The notes under the pieces are model-generated. The model saw only the letters and a program-made list of their open reading frames with translations. It was not told the origin of the DNA and did not search any database. A stretch of DNA of 64,000 nucleotides from Acheta domesticus (Eukaryota > Arthropoda > Insecta > Orthoptera > Gryllidae), in contig JAHLJT010003656.1 of assembly GCA_031308135.1 (NCBI GenBank), positions 70,822,984 through 70,886,983 on the forward strand, written 5' to 3'. Made by a program: the position numbers and the translations under genes. This document shows positions 32,401-45,349 of this stretch, one piece after another (the first letter of the stretch is position 1; every line of letters starts with the position of its first letter).

Positions 32401-35400
32401 GGATGTAGAGGTGGTTCTCAGGCTAAGATTGCTTTGTTTAAAATTATAGTAATTACCACCAAGAGGGAAGTGGGAAAGTTTGATAAATCTACGAGTGACT
32501 TAAAATTAAGAACAAAACAAGTACACTTCTCATGAAGTACGTAATGCGAGCATTTGATTACTTCTTTCTAATAGTTGTAATTGACTAAAGTTTGAATATT
32601 TCATTCTTACAATATAGGTCAGTATAGGAATAAAATCGTAATTTTAAAATAACAATTAGTGAAGAAATGTAGTTGCCACTATGAAGACATTTGTTGTCAT
32701 TACACTTCGTTTTCTGTTGCAAAGTCTGCTCTAAGGGTGGCTTTTTGTTTAAACAATTCAATTCGTTTTCAAAAATTTCAGAGAAAAACAGCAGCAATGC
32801 GCTATTTTCAAACTTAACGCCATGATAGAGAAATCTGATTTTCAAAATGTAGTTTGATATCTTCCAAGTCTTGAATAACTTCTAAGAAAACATTTTTTTA
32901 TAAATTGGCTAAAGAAAAGAAATGCTCGAGGTTCTACTGAAGATACTATGCTAGTGTGTTCAAACAATCAAAAATATTAAAACCACATACTTAGTGGTAT
33001 TTGCGTATTATGCATCAATACACATGAGATAATAATCAATGTGACTATTGGTATTATTTTAAAATGATATAGTTTAAAAACTAATAATTTAAAATACATC
33101 TAAACAGTATTATAAAGTTCAAGGATTTTTAAAGAAACGGTCTGAATGATTTTAGAGAATTTGAACAAAAAGCAAGAAACCCAATTCTTAGATGATGCCG
33201 AGCAGGACACATACGTGTACTTGCTTATGAATGTAAATATTATATTTGAAATGTTTATGCTTAGAACTTAGAAGCAATCCTTCTAGCAGAAATATTATTA
33301 TCTGCCATGTATCGCAACCTTTGCAACTCGCAAAATAAAATGCCACTTGTACCACTCGTATATAAATAACTATTATCCCTCAGGACGTCTTGTTTTTCAC
33401 CGGGAATTAGTTTTTTTTCAACCTTATAGATTAATATCCCTCCATGGTACTTTGGAACGGATTTTAATGGTTAATGGATGGAATCAAAAAGATTCACTTT
33501 TAGACTCAAATAATTTTCGTCGAGAAATATAAGATAAACAAAATAACTTCAAATACGAAATCTTATACAATAATCTGCAAGAATACATTGAAGTAACTTC
33601 AGCGCAGAGTAGATAAACTGGTTTAATTATTGAATGTTAAGTTGTTTAAATTCTTATTGGCACCATCTTATTGATTGGATTGCCTTCACTGAACTCTGTT
33701 TTGTGCACATTTTAGTGTATCTACAGGGCCGTTCCAAAATTATATGCACTTGCTTTGTTAGTTTTCTTTAGTAACCGATTATAGAGTAATAATTATTCCG
33801 TTCGGTGTCCAAATTGGCAAATGTAAATTTCTAATTTAATTCTTCTGAGTCAATGGGCCAATTCTGAACGATTGATCTTTCTCAATGTCTTCCATATTAA
33901 TTCATTAAATCATTTATAGGTGATTATTATTTCTCCTCCGGATTTTTGTAATTATTTTGGAAGTCTCCCATAAAAGATAGCGTATTATCTCAGTTTAAAG
34001 TACTTAGTTATTTCACTAATTCTTTATTATTTTTCCTCCACTAGAACTGTTCTTAATTTTTACTTCCTCCATTATTTGTGTGCTCTGTAATCGAGCGGTA
34101 TATCAATCTCGAACTTTGAAGGAAATATGTTTTAACTGTCTTTGAGCGGGAATAAAAAATAAATAGATCGTTTGAAAGTTGAGATATTCGGATAATGACT
34201 TCAATAAATAGAAATAATCAATTATTTATTCAATATTTTTAAATTTAATGTGCTCTGGAACATACAATGGCACTGCAGTTGTGGCTCTGAGATGAAGATT
34301 GAAATACACAGAAATAAATGCGGGGGAAATTAATCTGATAAAGTATGTTATTATCATTACACGGTACCTTATATCACAAGTTTCAGTGGTTATCGAAATA
34401 TTCTTTTAAAAAACTATAAACCTAGTGAGAAATTCATATGAACAAAACACACATAACAATCATCACAATATATTTCTTTAAATACCGCATAATTCTCCGC
34501 AATTATTCGAACAAACGTTATTAATAATTTTAAAGTTGTTTTGTTACTGCTGAGCAGCTTTTTCACAATTTGTTATTTTACACCACCGATTTTTGTTTAC
34601 CATAGTCATTTTGCAAAATGAATGATGGTAATGTGAGTCCAGAAACGGAGCCTTTTGGAAAACAATTAAAATGTTCACGCTTTGATCAATTCACCAAATA
34701 TTGGTAAAACTTTGTTACTCGTGCGGAGGATCTTTTGTTCAGTGACGAGCTTCAGAGATTCTCATTACAACTTCAATTTTCGATATTGATGAGGAATTTT
34801 TATGATAGACCATGAGAACAGAAATGTTTGTACGATGTACGATGACGGTTAAATATAATTTTGTTCGAAGAAAGTCATTACATATATTGTGTATATTGCT
34901 ATTATGAGGGTTTGATTTCTGAGATTGCAACGGAACGGCGTTTCAATACCTCGGGAATATTTATTAAATTATATTATAATTGTGTACTAATTTCTATTAA
35001 ATTCATAATTAATTTAGAGCGCGTTAGGGGACCTATATTTTATAAATCAAGCACTATTATTATTGCTGTCTTGTATTATGTTATATATTACTATTAAATT
35101 ATGACAATTTGTAAAGAAAACTTTCTGCGTTCATAAATTCATTTACACTCAAACTAGAACATTTCATTAGAGAACGTTGATATTCCATTTTCTCTCGTAA
35201 TATACATTGTATGACAACAGAAATTGACCCATGACAGATTTGTCTTGACCTGAATCAAATATGGACAGTGAGTAAGAAATTGTTTTACATGTCACTAGTC
35301 CAAGTGAAAGTCGATGTGTCGATATCGATGTAGGTCGATTCTTCTAAAAACGAGTGAACGTGTGCGAATTACGCGTTACCGATAGCAACGGGGCAGCTCC

Positions 35401-36187
35401 TAATGCGCTCGTAACTGTAACTGTCACGTGCGACACCAAAGCTTCTCCCGAAAAGGATCCGAATTCCTACGTTTCCCGGTGCAACGGTTATGCTTGGTTT
35501 ATCTGAACAGTAACTCGGTATCTAGAATGCAGACGTGATATTAAATCATGTGGAAGAAAAGAGAGAAGATTAAATAGAATACGTTATCAGAGTACAATGA
35601 AATTATGAATTGTGTTGAAAGGAGTGAGTTGAATGAAATGTGTTAAAAATATATTTTTCTGTTGCGCAAATGCACTTTTTCGTAATAAAAAGTGTAAAAT
35701 ATAAGATTTTTGGAATTGTGTGAAATGGTTCGTCATTTTTTTACCTCGCGGATTCGGTGTATTATTGTAATGATTTACTTGTTAATGTTTTGTGCTAATT
35801 ATCACATCTCTAGTAAATTGTCATCGATTATTTTATTCATTGAAAAATATAAATTGAATTTATGAAGTTTTATTATAATTTTCTGTTTTGACCGTGAAAT
35901 ATACATTTTTATTGAATACAGGAAATTGGCGGCGTATATACAAATAAATATATTTTAGTGGCAAAAATATTATTTAAAATACGATGATGTTTTATTTGTA
36001 ACTTGTATTTTGCGTTAATTACTACATAGCAGAGTAATTTTCAAATATTGATCTAATTGAGAAAATTCTATTTTGACTTACCGTTTTCGGATCCATCTTA
36101 GAAAGTCCATCTAGACACCATTTGTTGGTGGTAGGTAATAGAAATAATACAGAAGATAAAAATCTTAATAATAGAAATACTGTCTGG
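32400..36187. other. AT-rich stretch, no gene seen
   Basis: No exon-like segment or recognisable repeat. A less AT-rich patch at 35320-35520 has no long open frame. Confidence 0.4.
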
Positions 36188-36538
36188 TTTATTTTTCAAA
36201 AATAAATAACATGATACAAATAATTTACACAATCTCAACGCAGGAATGATGAAATATACTTCAAAAGAATTGTTATCAGGGATATAAAAATACCATTTTT
36301 TTACATTTAAGTACCTGGAAAAAATACTTCCTTTACAAGACTGAGGTTGCATAATGACATGGACGTCACCACTCGGTAACAACATTTTTGTGATCAAAGG
36401 GGTACATCGTCAAGGTACACCAGCATTTCTGGTGCTACCTAAGACTTGCATGGACCGCAGCGTAAATTAGGTCCTCCTGCGCTGTGATCGGGAACCTGAG
36501 ATGGATGAAAAGGACGAGATGGGAATGACATGGAGCGT
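36188..36538 (-). other. Probable 3' UTR of Osiris gene 2
   Basis: Follows the stop codon of the Osiris terminal exon. The minus strand carries AATAAA (TTTATT on the plus strand at 36188-36193), about 350 nt after the stop, a plausible polyadenylation signal. The boundary is inferred. Confidence 0.4.
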
Positions 36539-36680
36539 TCACTGTTGGGCGTAGGCGCTGTACGCCATCTGCTGGGCGTCAGGCAACGCCCGTCCGTAGC
36601 CATGGTGATCGTAGGGCATAGCCACCGGATGCTCCACCACTTGTGGAGGATGCGGGTAGTGAATCCTCGTAGTTTACCAC
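36539..36680 (-). CDS. Osiris gene 2, terminal exon, with a +1 frame break
   Basis: The acceptor CTCTGTTTTCCCCAG precedes 36680. The exon opens in phase 0 as VVNYED, then one extra base (the second T of GATTCAC, near 36663) shifts to HYPHPPQVVEHPVAMPYD, HHGYGRALPDAQQMAYSAY and AQQ, with TGA at 36539-36541. Osiris proteins characteristically end in a His/Tyr/Pro-rich tail with 'GWGR...DAQ.LAYSAY', a close match. The arithmetic fits: 18 + 1 + 123 = 142 bases. Hydrophobic-domain and N-terminal exons were not found up to 64000, so they are beyond the window, in a gap, or lost. Confidence 0.82.
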
Positions 36681-36699
36681 CTGGGGAAAACAGAGCCAC

Positions 36700-38442
36700 A
36701 GATTAGCTTTCCATACAGATAAGTAATGAAAGCGTGAAATATCTGTGAAATTGAACAACGTACAAGGAACTACTGGTCATATACCTAGTTAAAATCTCAG
36801 TTAAAGTTCGCTGACTCGGGTGACCCAAGTGGTGAGAGTGTTAAGTGACTTGGCGTCTTGATATAAGTCTTGTTTGAATCTTGTCGAGATCATGAATATG
36901 TGAATTTTGTCTTACAGTGGTTTTGTTACAGAGAGGTATGCATTGTGTTATCTTCGTATAAGCGTCATTGTCTAGCATATGAACCCAAAACACTCAATGA
37001 GAAACTGTGCTGTAGGGGAAAATTTCTTAATCTATTGAAGTCCAAGGAATATTAGTAAATTCATCACTGAAAAATTATAGTTTTATTAATGAAGTATGCA
37101 TAAAATATAAAGTTTGATGTAAATAAATGTATAAGTAATATTTAGAAATGTCGATTAATCTTACGGAATAACATTCCGGAAATTCAGTGTAAGTGTGTAT
37201 TTATCAATTAGTGTTTGTTTTACTCAAACGCACAGACTACTACATCCTTATGAAAATATGGGATGTTATTTTTATTACAATTAGCCTCCTCTCTTTCATT
37301 GAATGGAATTTAAAATTTTTTACGTTGATTTTTATGGCAATGATTATTTTGTTTACGTTGTGAAGACTATACTCTGATCATCTCTGTTTCGTAAAATATT
37401 CTGATTTATAAAAAAATATAAGTATTAAGGAAAGCATATGAATATCAAACTGTGTATAATATGTACTTACTACTGAAAAATCTGAATATTGAGCTAACGA
37501 AAAGACAAAGAACTGATAAAAGTAACGGTAAAAAATGGCAGAAGAGTTTACCAATGAATGCATGGAGTTGGTAAGAACCTATACTAGACAAGATAATGAA
37601 GAAGAGGAGTAATGAAGTGAAACTAGTAAGAGTGTCTAAGAATAAGTGAGAGTAGCGTTGATAAGAGGCAATTAAGCATATCTATACTTTCTTAAAGAAT
37701 TGCGTTCTTGCCAGAGAGGAAGCTAGGGAAGAGAATGAGGATAGCAAAGAAAAGTAAAGGAGGAAGGAAATAAAATTCATAAAACAGGTTTGGGAAAGCA
37801 AGGACAGTTAAAACTTGATAATCTAATAGTAAGATAAGGTGACAATGCATTTAAAGGAATTAGTTGAGAGGAAACACAGGTAAATATTTAGATTAATGGA
37901 GTTGTAAACGTGAAGAGTGTGCATCTCGCGACCAGTGAACTTGATGGTAACAATCTCAAAGTGAGAAAAGAGGACGGGAAAATGGAAAAGGATCGGAAGA
38001 CGAGCAGAACAAAAAATGAAACCAGAGGTAAATTAAAGAATCGTAGTCCGAGATTACTGCAGCAATGTGAATGTCCCATATGAGAGAGGGGGAAGGAGGT
38101 GCAGAGAATATAAATATGAGAGTACTTTTGCTGTTAGTGAATTTGATAGTAAATATGTGTTTATCAAGAGAGCAGCGAGAAGGAGATACAAAAATAAGGC
38201 AGCGATCATCTTTGGCTTCGTGAATTGGATAGGAATAACAAGAGAAAGAGAAAAAGAGGATAGAAGAACGAGCACGAATGCGTGAAATCCTTGGACTAGA
38301 TGAATTTGGTACTAAGAAGCAATGAGAAAGAGAAGGGGAGGAGAATAGAAGAACACAAGCAAGTGTGGGCGCCTTGAGCTTTTAAATTCATTACTTTGTA
38401 GTGTAAGAACTTAACGGAAATATAGGGGTGGAGGAGGAAGAG
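36700..38442. other. AT-rich to purine-rich stretch, no gene confirmed
   Basis: 37560-38340 is purine-rich on the plus strand. Two segments (about 37905-38000 and 38065-38290) are loosely similar to each other, but I recognise no protein. This would be upstream intron of Osiris gene 2 if that gene continues to higher coordinates. Confidence 0.35.
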
Positions 38443-38542
38443 NNNNNNNNNNNNNNNNNNNNNNNNNNNNNNNNNNNNNNNNNNNNNNNNNNNNNNNNNN
38501 NNNNNNNNNNNNNNNNNNNNNNNNNNNNNNNNNNNNNNNNNN
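38443..38542. other. Assembly gap (100 N)
   Basis: Exactly 100 Ns, the conventional placeholder for a gap of unknown size. Sequence resumes inside a SINE family A copy. Confidence 0.99.
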
Positions 38543-38790
38543 ATTTTCGATTTTCGACACTTATCAGCTAGGTCGAATTCAGTCGTTGTCTGGAGGAGAT
38601 TCTAGCGGCCGGCCGCTCTGATCGATAGTTTTTCCGTGGTTTCTCCGATCAAACCCAGGCGAATGCCGAAGCAGTATCCTAACAAACGGGCCACGGACCG
38701 CGCGCGATCTTTCCTTCCTCTTCCTTGTCTTATACTCTCCTCTTACATACACACACAAAATATCCACTCACACACCACCACATCGCGACT
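38543..38790 (+). repeat. SINE family A, 5' part
   Basis: Starts at the gap with TTTTCGACACTTATCAGC and continues through TCGAATTCAGTCGTTGTCTG, CGAATGCCGAAGCAGTA and ACGGGCCACGGACCGCGCGC to a microsatellite-like ACACACAC stretch. There it joins a foldback arm. The tRNA head is probably lost in the gap. Confidence 0.85.
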
Positions 38791-38794
38791 GTAT

Positions 38795-38935
38795 TGAGCA
38801 GGGCTGGTGATCATGCGACTCCTAGCGGCACAAACGAGAACGACGTGAAATACCGTGAGATATTCCATTTTGATGACACACCCCCACGCCCCAAGAAAGA
38901 AAAACCGAAGTGTAGCTGTATGGCAAGTGTCGAAA
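38795..38935. mobile_element. Single arm of the foldback family
   Basis: GCGACTCCTAGCGGCACAAA through GTGAGATATTCCATTTTGAT to GAAAAACCGAAGTGTAGC matches the right arm of the foldback at 15463-15560. No left arm is present. Just after it, 38925-39010 resembles a minus-strand SINE head (AACTCGACCCTGGGACC). Confidence 0.75.
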
Positions 38936-39009
38936 ATCTACCAACGTCGGAACTCGACCCTGGGACCTCCCGTTCAGAGTCGGTGCGGAGGACAGTGGCA
39001 ATGCTGTTT

Positions 39010-42000
39010 CTTTGCAAAACGCAGCCTCTGCAGCTTGATTGGAGACGATGCGGATCGGATGTGTAGCGTTGCTATCGTTGGTTGAGCACGATGGTAGGCC
39101 TGAGTCCGTTCAGATGCAGTGGAAATGGACCGAACGTCCGTCTGGATTCGGACCTGTCGTCAATCAACGTCAAAGAAAATACAATAAACTGGTGGGTGCT
39201 ACAACAGTACATACTTTTTCGCATTATTTGCAACTGCTCGCATTATTTCCAGCTCATCATACAGGCAACAAGTACGATTTCACGTATTTTTGTAAGGTGG
39301 ACGTGATGATAAGTAAGCACATGTGTGGCCTTTGAGCGTTATCTTTAAAATATGCTCGATGCTTCAGGCTACCACTGGTGAATCAGGAAATGGAAGTGTT
39401 GCAAAGTGAAACTGTAAAAGCGAAAGTACAACTTCGAACCGACACAGTCAAAGAATTGCAAATTCTATATACAATTCTTTAAAGCAGTGTGTGTAGCATT
39501 GTTTTTATGAAACCCTGACGACTTTTGTAACGCAAATTCAATTGTCAAAATACAATTCAAAAAGTGATGAACTATGAAGAAAAGAACTGAAAATACTTGG
39601 GGATTTGTCACCTGACATTTCGTCGCATGTTTGCATCAATGTTCATTTCAGTCACAATATATTGCCTGAAGAACGAAGTGCTTCATAGAGATTACGTATA
39701 AATATTATTGTTCATTATTCAAAATTCAGTGTAATGTGCAATTGAGCATACCCTCGTCTGACAGAGGTGGGGTATGGATGGAGAATTGGGTAGGATGTTT
39801 TGAATATCTTTTCAAGGAGCTGCCTACAAGAGAAGCTTGACCGGTGAAAGTCAATAAAGACAAATTTCAATTACTTTTTTAAAAAATTGAAAGAAGTTAA
39901 TTTTAATTGCAAAATTAAATACCTGAATGCAAATTATGACAGCATCCATAAAATATATAATATTCTAAGTAAATTGAACGTTATCTTCATCAACGAAACA
40001 GGAAAACCTTTGCCTCCCTCCTTGTGAAATTGTCACTCAAAGTCTCCCCCGTAGAGGGAATGGCGAATGGGAATGGAATTTACTTTTACATTATTTATAA
40101 ATTATAAGGAAATACAAAATCTAAATTGTGGTAAGAAGGGCGAGAAAAGGGTACATAAAATTTACACAATTATTACATGAGTTTCACAAATGAGTAATTT
40201 AATAGAGAAGTCATAACCAGTGGGGTAACGAAGATCCATTTTCACTCGGGGCGTATATACATGTTGTTATCCTAACCTCCCACCTAGGCCGATTCCCGCT
40301 ATCGCAAGTTTCATAATGCCAAATAATTTTATTGCTTTTAGCACATTTCATTTAAGAAACATTTTTTATTGCCTCACTATTCCACCCAAGAACAAAATTG
40401 ATGATTGGTGGATGGAGGAGCAGAGTTAGTAGAATAGTCCCAGCAATCACTCATACACTCCCCGGTACCATTTGTTAGCTAAAACTACAGAATCTCCGCT
40501 TTATTTTCATTTAAAACATTACTTTCGTACCAATTGTCACCAAGTCTTCTAGACTGGAGAATGTGTCGTGTGGCGGGGACTTGGGATAGGGGATGTGGCA
40601 TAACGCCTCACCTCGTCGTTCCAGTTCTTGTACTTTAGGTGAATATTCCGCATTTTTGTAGAGTTCTTTGGTACAAAACTGTGGTATCTACGAGCCCTCA
40701 GCACAAATCATAAATATATTTTGAACGGCACTAGCAACTGTTCCTGATGAGTGTACCAAGACGGATCGGACTCAAAAGCTTCTAACCTGCTCATGTTATG
40801 CGCAAAAAACATATTCGTTAATTTAGGCAGACATCTCGGTGGAAACCACAATAGTAAATGTAGATCTGTAGTTTAAGTTGTTAATACACATGCACTAATA
40901 CAGTTCCACTCCTTTGATAAGAAGTTTTTTTTAAATTGGTACGTCAGTGTTAATTGAGCACAACCTGACCATGACACAGATTCGTCACACTGATAATGGG
41001 TAATCACTATACATTACGATGTTGAGGGTTCGGAATCATCTTCATCACTGTTCAGCGTCATCTTCCCCATACCAGTGACTTCACGAAAAATATTTTATTC
41101 CTTTCTCGAGCTCTAATATGTAGTCACCATTCACTCAGCCTCGAATGACACTGCAATTCTAAAAAAAACAACTGAGCAGGTTTTCGAAATAGCGAGCCCC
41201 ATCTCCAGTAAAATACTTTCTCTAATTTACAAACTTCAAACTCTTTTCCTTCCCTTCGAAATAAAAGTAAATAAATGGAAGGAGAATTTCGTGACCTCTA
41301 AGTGTCGCCTCTGGGACGGCATCGCCAGCGCCACCATGAGTGTGAGTTGCGTGAGATCGCACAATGGCCAATTAACCTTACGCCCTGCGTGATAAGGCGG
41401 GGAGCGTCGATAAAGGAAGCGCTGATGCAAACGCTGTGTGCGCGCGCGACCACAGCGCTTAGAGACAAGGCGGCAGGCAACGCCCCCTGGAGAAGGAGTA
41501 GGGGCGGGCACACGTTTCAATGCACGCGAAGAAACTAAAATAACAAAAGATACAACTGATAGTGGAGATCCGTTTTACTCTACTTGTTTTATATGTTGTT
41601 CTGCTCGTTTTTCTTGGCGTTTCTTCGTTTTCTTTTGACACTTAAAGAGCAATCACTTCTAGTCGTAGTTAGGATTATAGAGAAGTCATGACATCAGTGA
41701 CGCCACAGGAGGGATGGATATTACTGATATCACATTCAAATTGCTGTCCTATGCAATGGACGTGCGTGAAGTACAATGAAAAAATCTGAGTAGATATAAG
41801 AAACGCGGTAAAATATTAAGGGAGTTAATTTACAATTTTTATTTAAATGCCTAAATGATTGTCTTAACTGTAAACGTGTTAGCAGTAAGTTAATTATCAA
41901 GTTACACTCTAAGCAAAGAGTGAGTATACGATTCATTTGAAAGAAAAAATTAATGAGAGTTCAGTATTAACAAATCAACATAAAAGCGAATGCACGTATA

Positions 42001-42040
42001 CTAAATATAATCCTTTTATATTGCTGTGGGTACCATACAT
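39010..42040. other. Mostly AT-rich, no gene seen
   Basis: 41290-41525 is more GC-rich with open frames of 60-95 codons on both strands, but no splice pair or protein family is recognisable. The rest is AT-rich without structure I can name. Confidence 0.35.
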
Positions 42041-42049
42041 TCCATTGCG

Positions 42050-42135
42050 CGGCCTCTCTCGCTCTCCTTCTCTCTCTCTCTCCCCCTCTTTCACTCTCGC
42101 TCTCTCTCACACTCTCTCTCCCTCTTTCTTGGCGT
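42050..42135. repeat. TC-rich microsatellite
   Basis: CTCTCTCTC-type pyrimidine tract with interruptions. Open frames across it are compositional. Confidence 0.9.
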
Positions 42136-42194
42136 TGCCTTTGGCGTGACATTCGCTGGAGTCCTCCTATTTCATGGGTGTTGAGTCATTAGTA

Positions 42195-42860
42195 GTCCAC
42201 GGAATTTTAGACACAAAAAAAGCGACGATTTAGGCACTTACAGGTAGGTAACAAAATTATTAATGTAGGCACTATTAGGCATGAAAATGGTCGTTTTAGG
42301 CACATAAAATGTTACAAAATGATTAAACTAAGCTTTTAAAAACATTAGACATGAAAAGTTACGTTTCAGGAGTCTTAAACTGATCACAAAAGAAATAATT
42401 TAGCCACTTTTTTATTTTTCAGGAAGGTAAGTATTTTTATATTCTATATGAGGGTGAAACAATTATATTATTTTATTCACTTTCATTTCATTCATTCTTT
42501 CACACTTTTCATTCTCAATCTGTCAACGCCCTATATGCACCGAGAATGGGAACAATTTTTTTTGGAATTGCTGAACGGACACGAGCGTGAAACATCCTAC
42601 GTATATTGACTTGTTATCCTCATGTTCGGTGCATTGGATGAGATATTTTGGTGCATGGTGTTCCATCAGGGATCGATCATGGTGCGTATTCGATCAGAGA
42701 ATATTCACATTTTCGGGAAGTATTTGCGTTTTGGAATACCAAATTAAAAAAATAAGTAATTAACATATAATAATTCTTCAAAATTATTTGTTTTAGGCAA
42801 AGAAATATTAATAATAGGTTTGAACCACCCTTTCAAGACGTTTTAGGCATTATTAGATGC
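42195..42860. mobile_element. Possible decayed element with TTTAGGCAC-type motifs
   Basis: Short motifs of the form TTTAGGCAC, TAGGCAT or TTAGGCA recur at 42230, 42268, 42280, 42298, 42795 and 42840, clustered toward both ends of a 650-bp AT-rich segment. Clustered subterminal motifs are seen in hAT-type elements. I could not find matching termini or a duplication. Confidence 0.3.
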
Positions 42861-43288
42861 TTTCAGTATATCTAATTCTTCATGATTCATAAAGATCTGC
42901 AATTATTTTCCACAACTTCCTAAAGGAACTAAATTGGCATTTGTCCTAAAATACAAGGTCTAGTCATTAGGAGATAGAGAATTGTTTTGTATTTTTGTAT
43001 AAACTGGAATAGGAAGAGGAAGGAAGGATCGGACATGATCTCTGTTTAGATGATTATTAAGTAACCGCTCCAATAACCATCTAGAATTGATTGGAGAAAA
43101 CAATGTAAAACGATCAATCGGAGCCAGCAGCCTGTACAATAATGCTCGTTTGTACAGTGTCGTCATTTGTCTCAGCTAACGTAGCTGCTGTTGAAAATCC
43201 ACCAGCGATGGGTCTTGGGATATTTCGGTCTGCGTGAAGCTTTGGACCGGGAGAGGTGGCTCCGGGCGTCAACTGATGCAATTCAATT

Positions 43289-43455
43289 CAATGATGCCTT
43301 ATTTTACGTGGCGAGACTCAGACCATGAGGCTTGCTCTTCCGTTTAACCACACAAATTTCGCTACTTCACCATCTAGCGGAGAAAGAAGGTATTTCTCGG
43401 ACGACGAAACAGGCAATTTGAATTTAGCTCAGAGGTTTCGCTTAAGCTTGAGGAT
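43289..43455. repeat. Dispersed repeat, copy 2
   Basis: Counterpart of 95-250 (shared ATGATGCCTTATTTTACGT and GAATTTAGCTCAGAGG). It sits directly upstream of a full-length family A SINE, so the repeat may mark a preferred insertion neighbourhood or a longer composite. Confidence 0.55.
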
Positions 43456-43509
43456 CTTTTACATGCAGTAAATCTACTACAAGTACATGGGACAGCCGGT
43501 TTTACTTCC

Positions 43510-44045
43510 TCTCTGATGTTACAGCAGTTACTCTGACCCGACGGTATTAGATTCGAGTTCTGCCGTTGGCAAGATTTTCGACACAAGCTTGATAGGTCGA
43601 GTTCAGTCGCTGTCTGGAGGAGAATCCTAGCGGCAGACTTCTCTGATCAGTAGTTTTCCGTGGTTTCTCTGACCAACACCAGGCGAATGCCGGAGCAGTA
43701 ACTAACAAACGGACTAAAGATCGCGCGTGATATTTCCGTTCTCTTCCTTGTCTAATCCTCATCCCTTACACACACACACACACACACTTACACTAACGTG
43801 CACAACACTACCACTCACGTCGGGAGACCGGTCCGGAAGTTAGAGCTTGTACCGGCTGGGGTGGTGACCCGCTGGTGGGGATACCTGTGTGTGGAAAACC
43901 CGGTGGCCGATAGATATGTCGGCGACTGATCTCACCAGCCAGCGGAGGAAGATCGCCGCAAGCAACCGAGGCAAAAAAATACACCACACTTATGGGACTA
44001 ACAACTGTAGCATTTGACGTACCCAGAAACTCTAATCAATCCATC
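43510..44045 (+). repeat. SINE family A, near full-length copy
   Basis: A tRNA-like head with a B box (TTAGATTCGAGTTCTGCC), the linker GCAAGATTTTCGACACAAGC, the body (CGCTGTCTGGAGGAGAATCC, GTTTTCCGTGGTTTCT, CAGGCGAATGCCGGAGCA), a CA microsatellite, and the 3' part (CGGGAGACCGGTCCGGAAG, AGAGCTTGTACCGGCTGG, CCAGCGGAGGAAGATCGCC) ending near CTAATCAATCCATC. Length about 535 bp. Confidence 0.88.
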
Positions 44046-44049
44046 AAGT

Positions 44050-45030
44050 GAAGCTTTGGTTGCGTACTCACAACCACGAATACGAAATGCGATAACGAAT
44101 GTGAGTACGAAATGTGATTATTCTGCCTTGTGGCAGGTCATAAAGGTCTTGTGATAACCACTATTATTCACAATGACTCGATTTTGGCACTTAGTATTCC
44201 ACGTCATGGTTTAGTCTCCTTTAACCTCAGGGAATGCTTCGCTATTTTTCTCATTTATATTAGAAAACCACAAGCAACAAAACGAAATATGGCCTTCTTA
44301 CGCGCAAGTTTCTGAGAAATGTTAATAATTTCATCAACAAGCTTTACAATAGTGTCCGTGTGTGTGATGAAGACTCCCTTCAATTGGAATTTCATGTTAT
44401 GGCGTCTTTGCGTAGAGTTTTGCCAACTGTTAAGAAGTAAAACAATAAGATATCAAGTCCATGTAATTGTTATTCTTAAATAGAGTCTGATTTGAACATC
44501 AATAACATATTACACTTATTCCATTAAACTGCATTAACCCGTTTCGCTTGTTAATTTATAAATACCTACTCGAAATGGTTGATACGTTCAAACTCTTGGA
44601 TTAAGACAGAATGCAGAAAGCGCATAAGCGTTGGGATATATGCACAGTGAAAGCTGTTGAACGAAAATTTCACACTTTGCTCTAAAATTGGTTATTGAAA
44701 TTCAGAGTGTAGATCAGCGGTGGTCAGATTTTTTCACGCCATGAATCAAATAATTTCAACAAACTAAACCAGAGACTATGTTAAGCCTTATTTCAGCCTT
44801 TGCGTTGTTTCAGTCTCCTGCGTATACGTAGGTACGTAAGTCGCTTAAACCTCGTCCATTGATCGGTTTCGTATCAACTGAGCTCGGAAATGAGGCGACC
44901 AACCAAGTCAGATGATTTTTCAAAAATCTTTGCAAAGATCATTGACATTGCTCTCAGATTAACAGGCTGTTCGTGACCATTGCATAATGAGCCATTTGTG
45001 ATGAAGATCTGCTGTAAGAATATGACTTGG
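44050..45030. other. No gene seen
   Basis: AT-rich sequence without recognisable coding or repeat structure. Confidence 0.4.
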
Positions 45031-45039
45031 TACCGGCAA

Positions 45040-45215
45040 AGATGGCTCGGGGTTGCAAGTGATGTCTCTGCACTGCCTCTGACTATGAGATCCTGGGATT
45101 CGAGTCCTGGCAGTGGCAAGATTTTTCGACATTAGCTTGTCAGCTAGATCCAATTCAGTCGCTGGAGGAGAATTCTAGCGGAAGTACCAGAATCATTAAT
45201 CAATCAAGTGTTTTA
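45040..45215 (+). repeat. SINE family A, internally deleted copy
   Basis: The head with a strong B box (TGGGATTCGAGTCCTGGCAG) and linker run to GGAGGAGAATTCTAGCGG, then jump directly to the 3' end (CCAGAATCATTAATCAATCA). About 350 bp of body is missing. Confidence 0.8.
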
Positions 45216-45349
45216 GTGCGCAGAGTACCGATCTCAGACATCCAACCCAGCGGGGTGCTGCAGTCCGTGGCTTTTGATCCCGGTAAATATGCTGATCAGT
45301 CATAAACACTTAATTTTACAGGAAAGAACAAAAACAACTTTCAATTGAA

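Noticed and set aside
41236..41538. Open frames in the GC-richer patch as the missing Osiris 2 exons
   Set aside because: Neither strand shows the lysine-rich hydrophobic domain, the two-cysteine motif or a signal peptide expected of Osiris exons.
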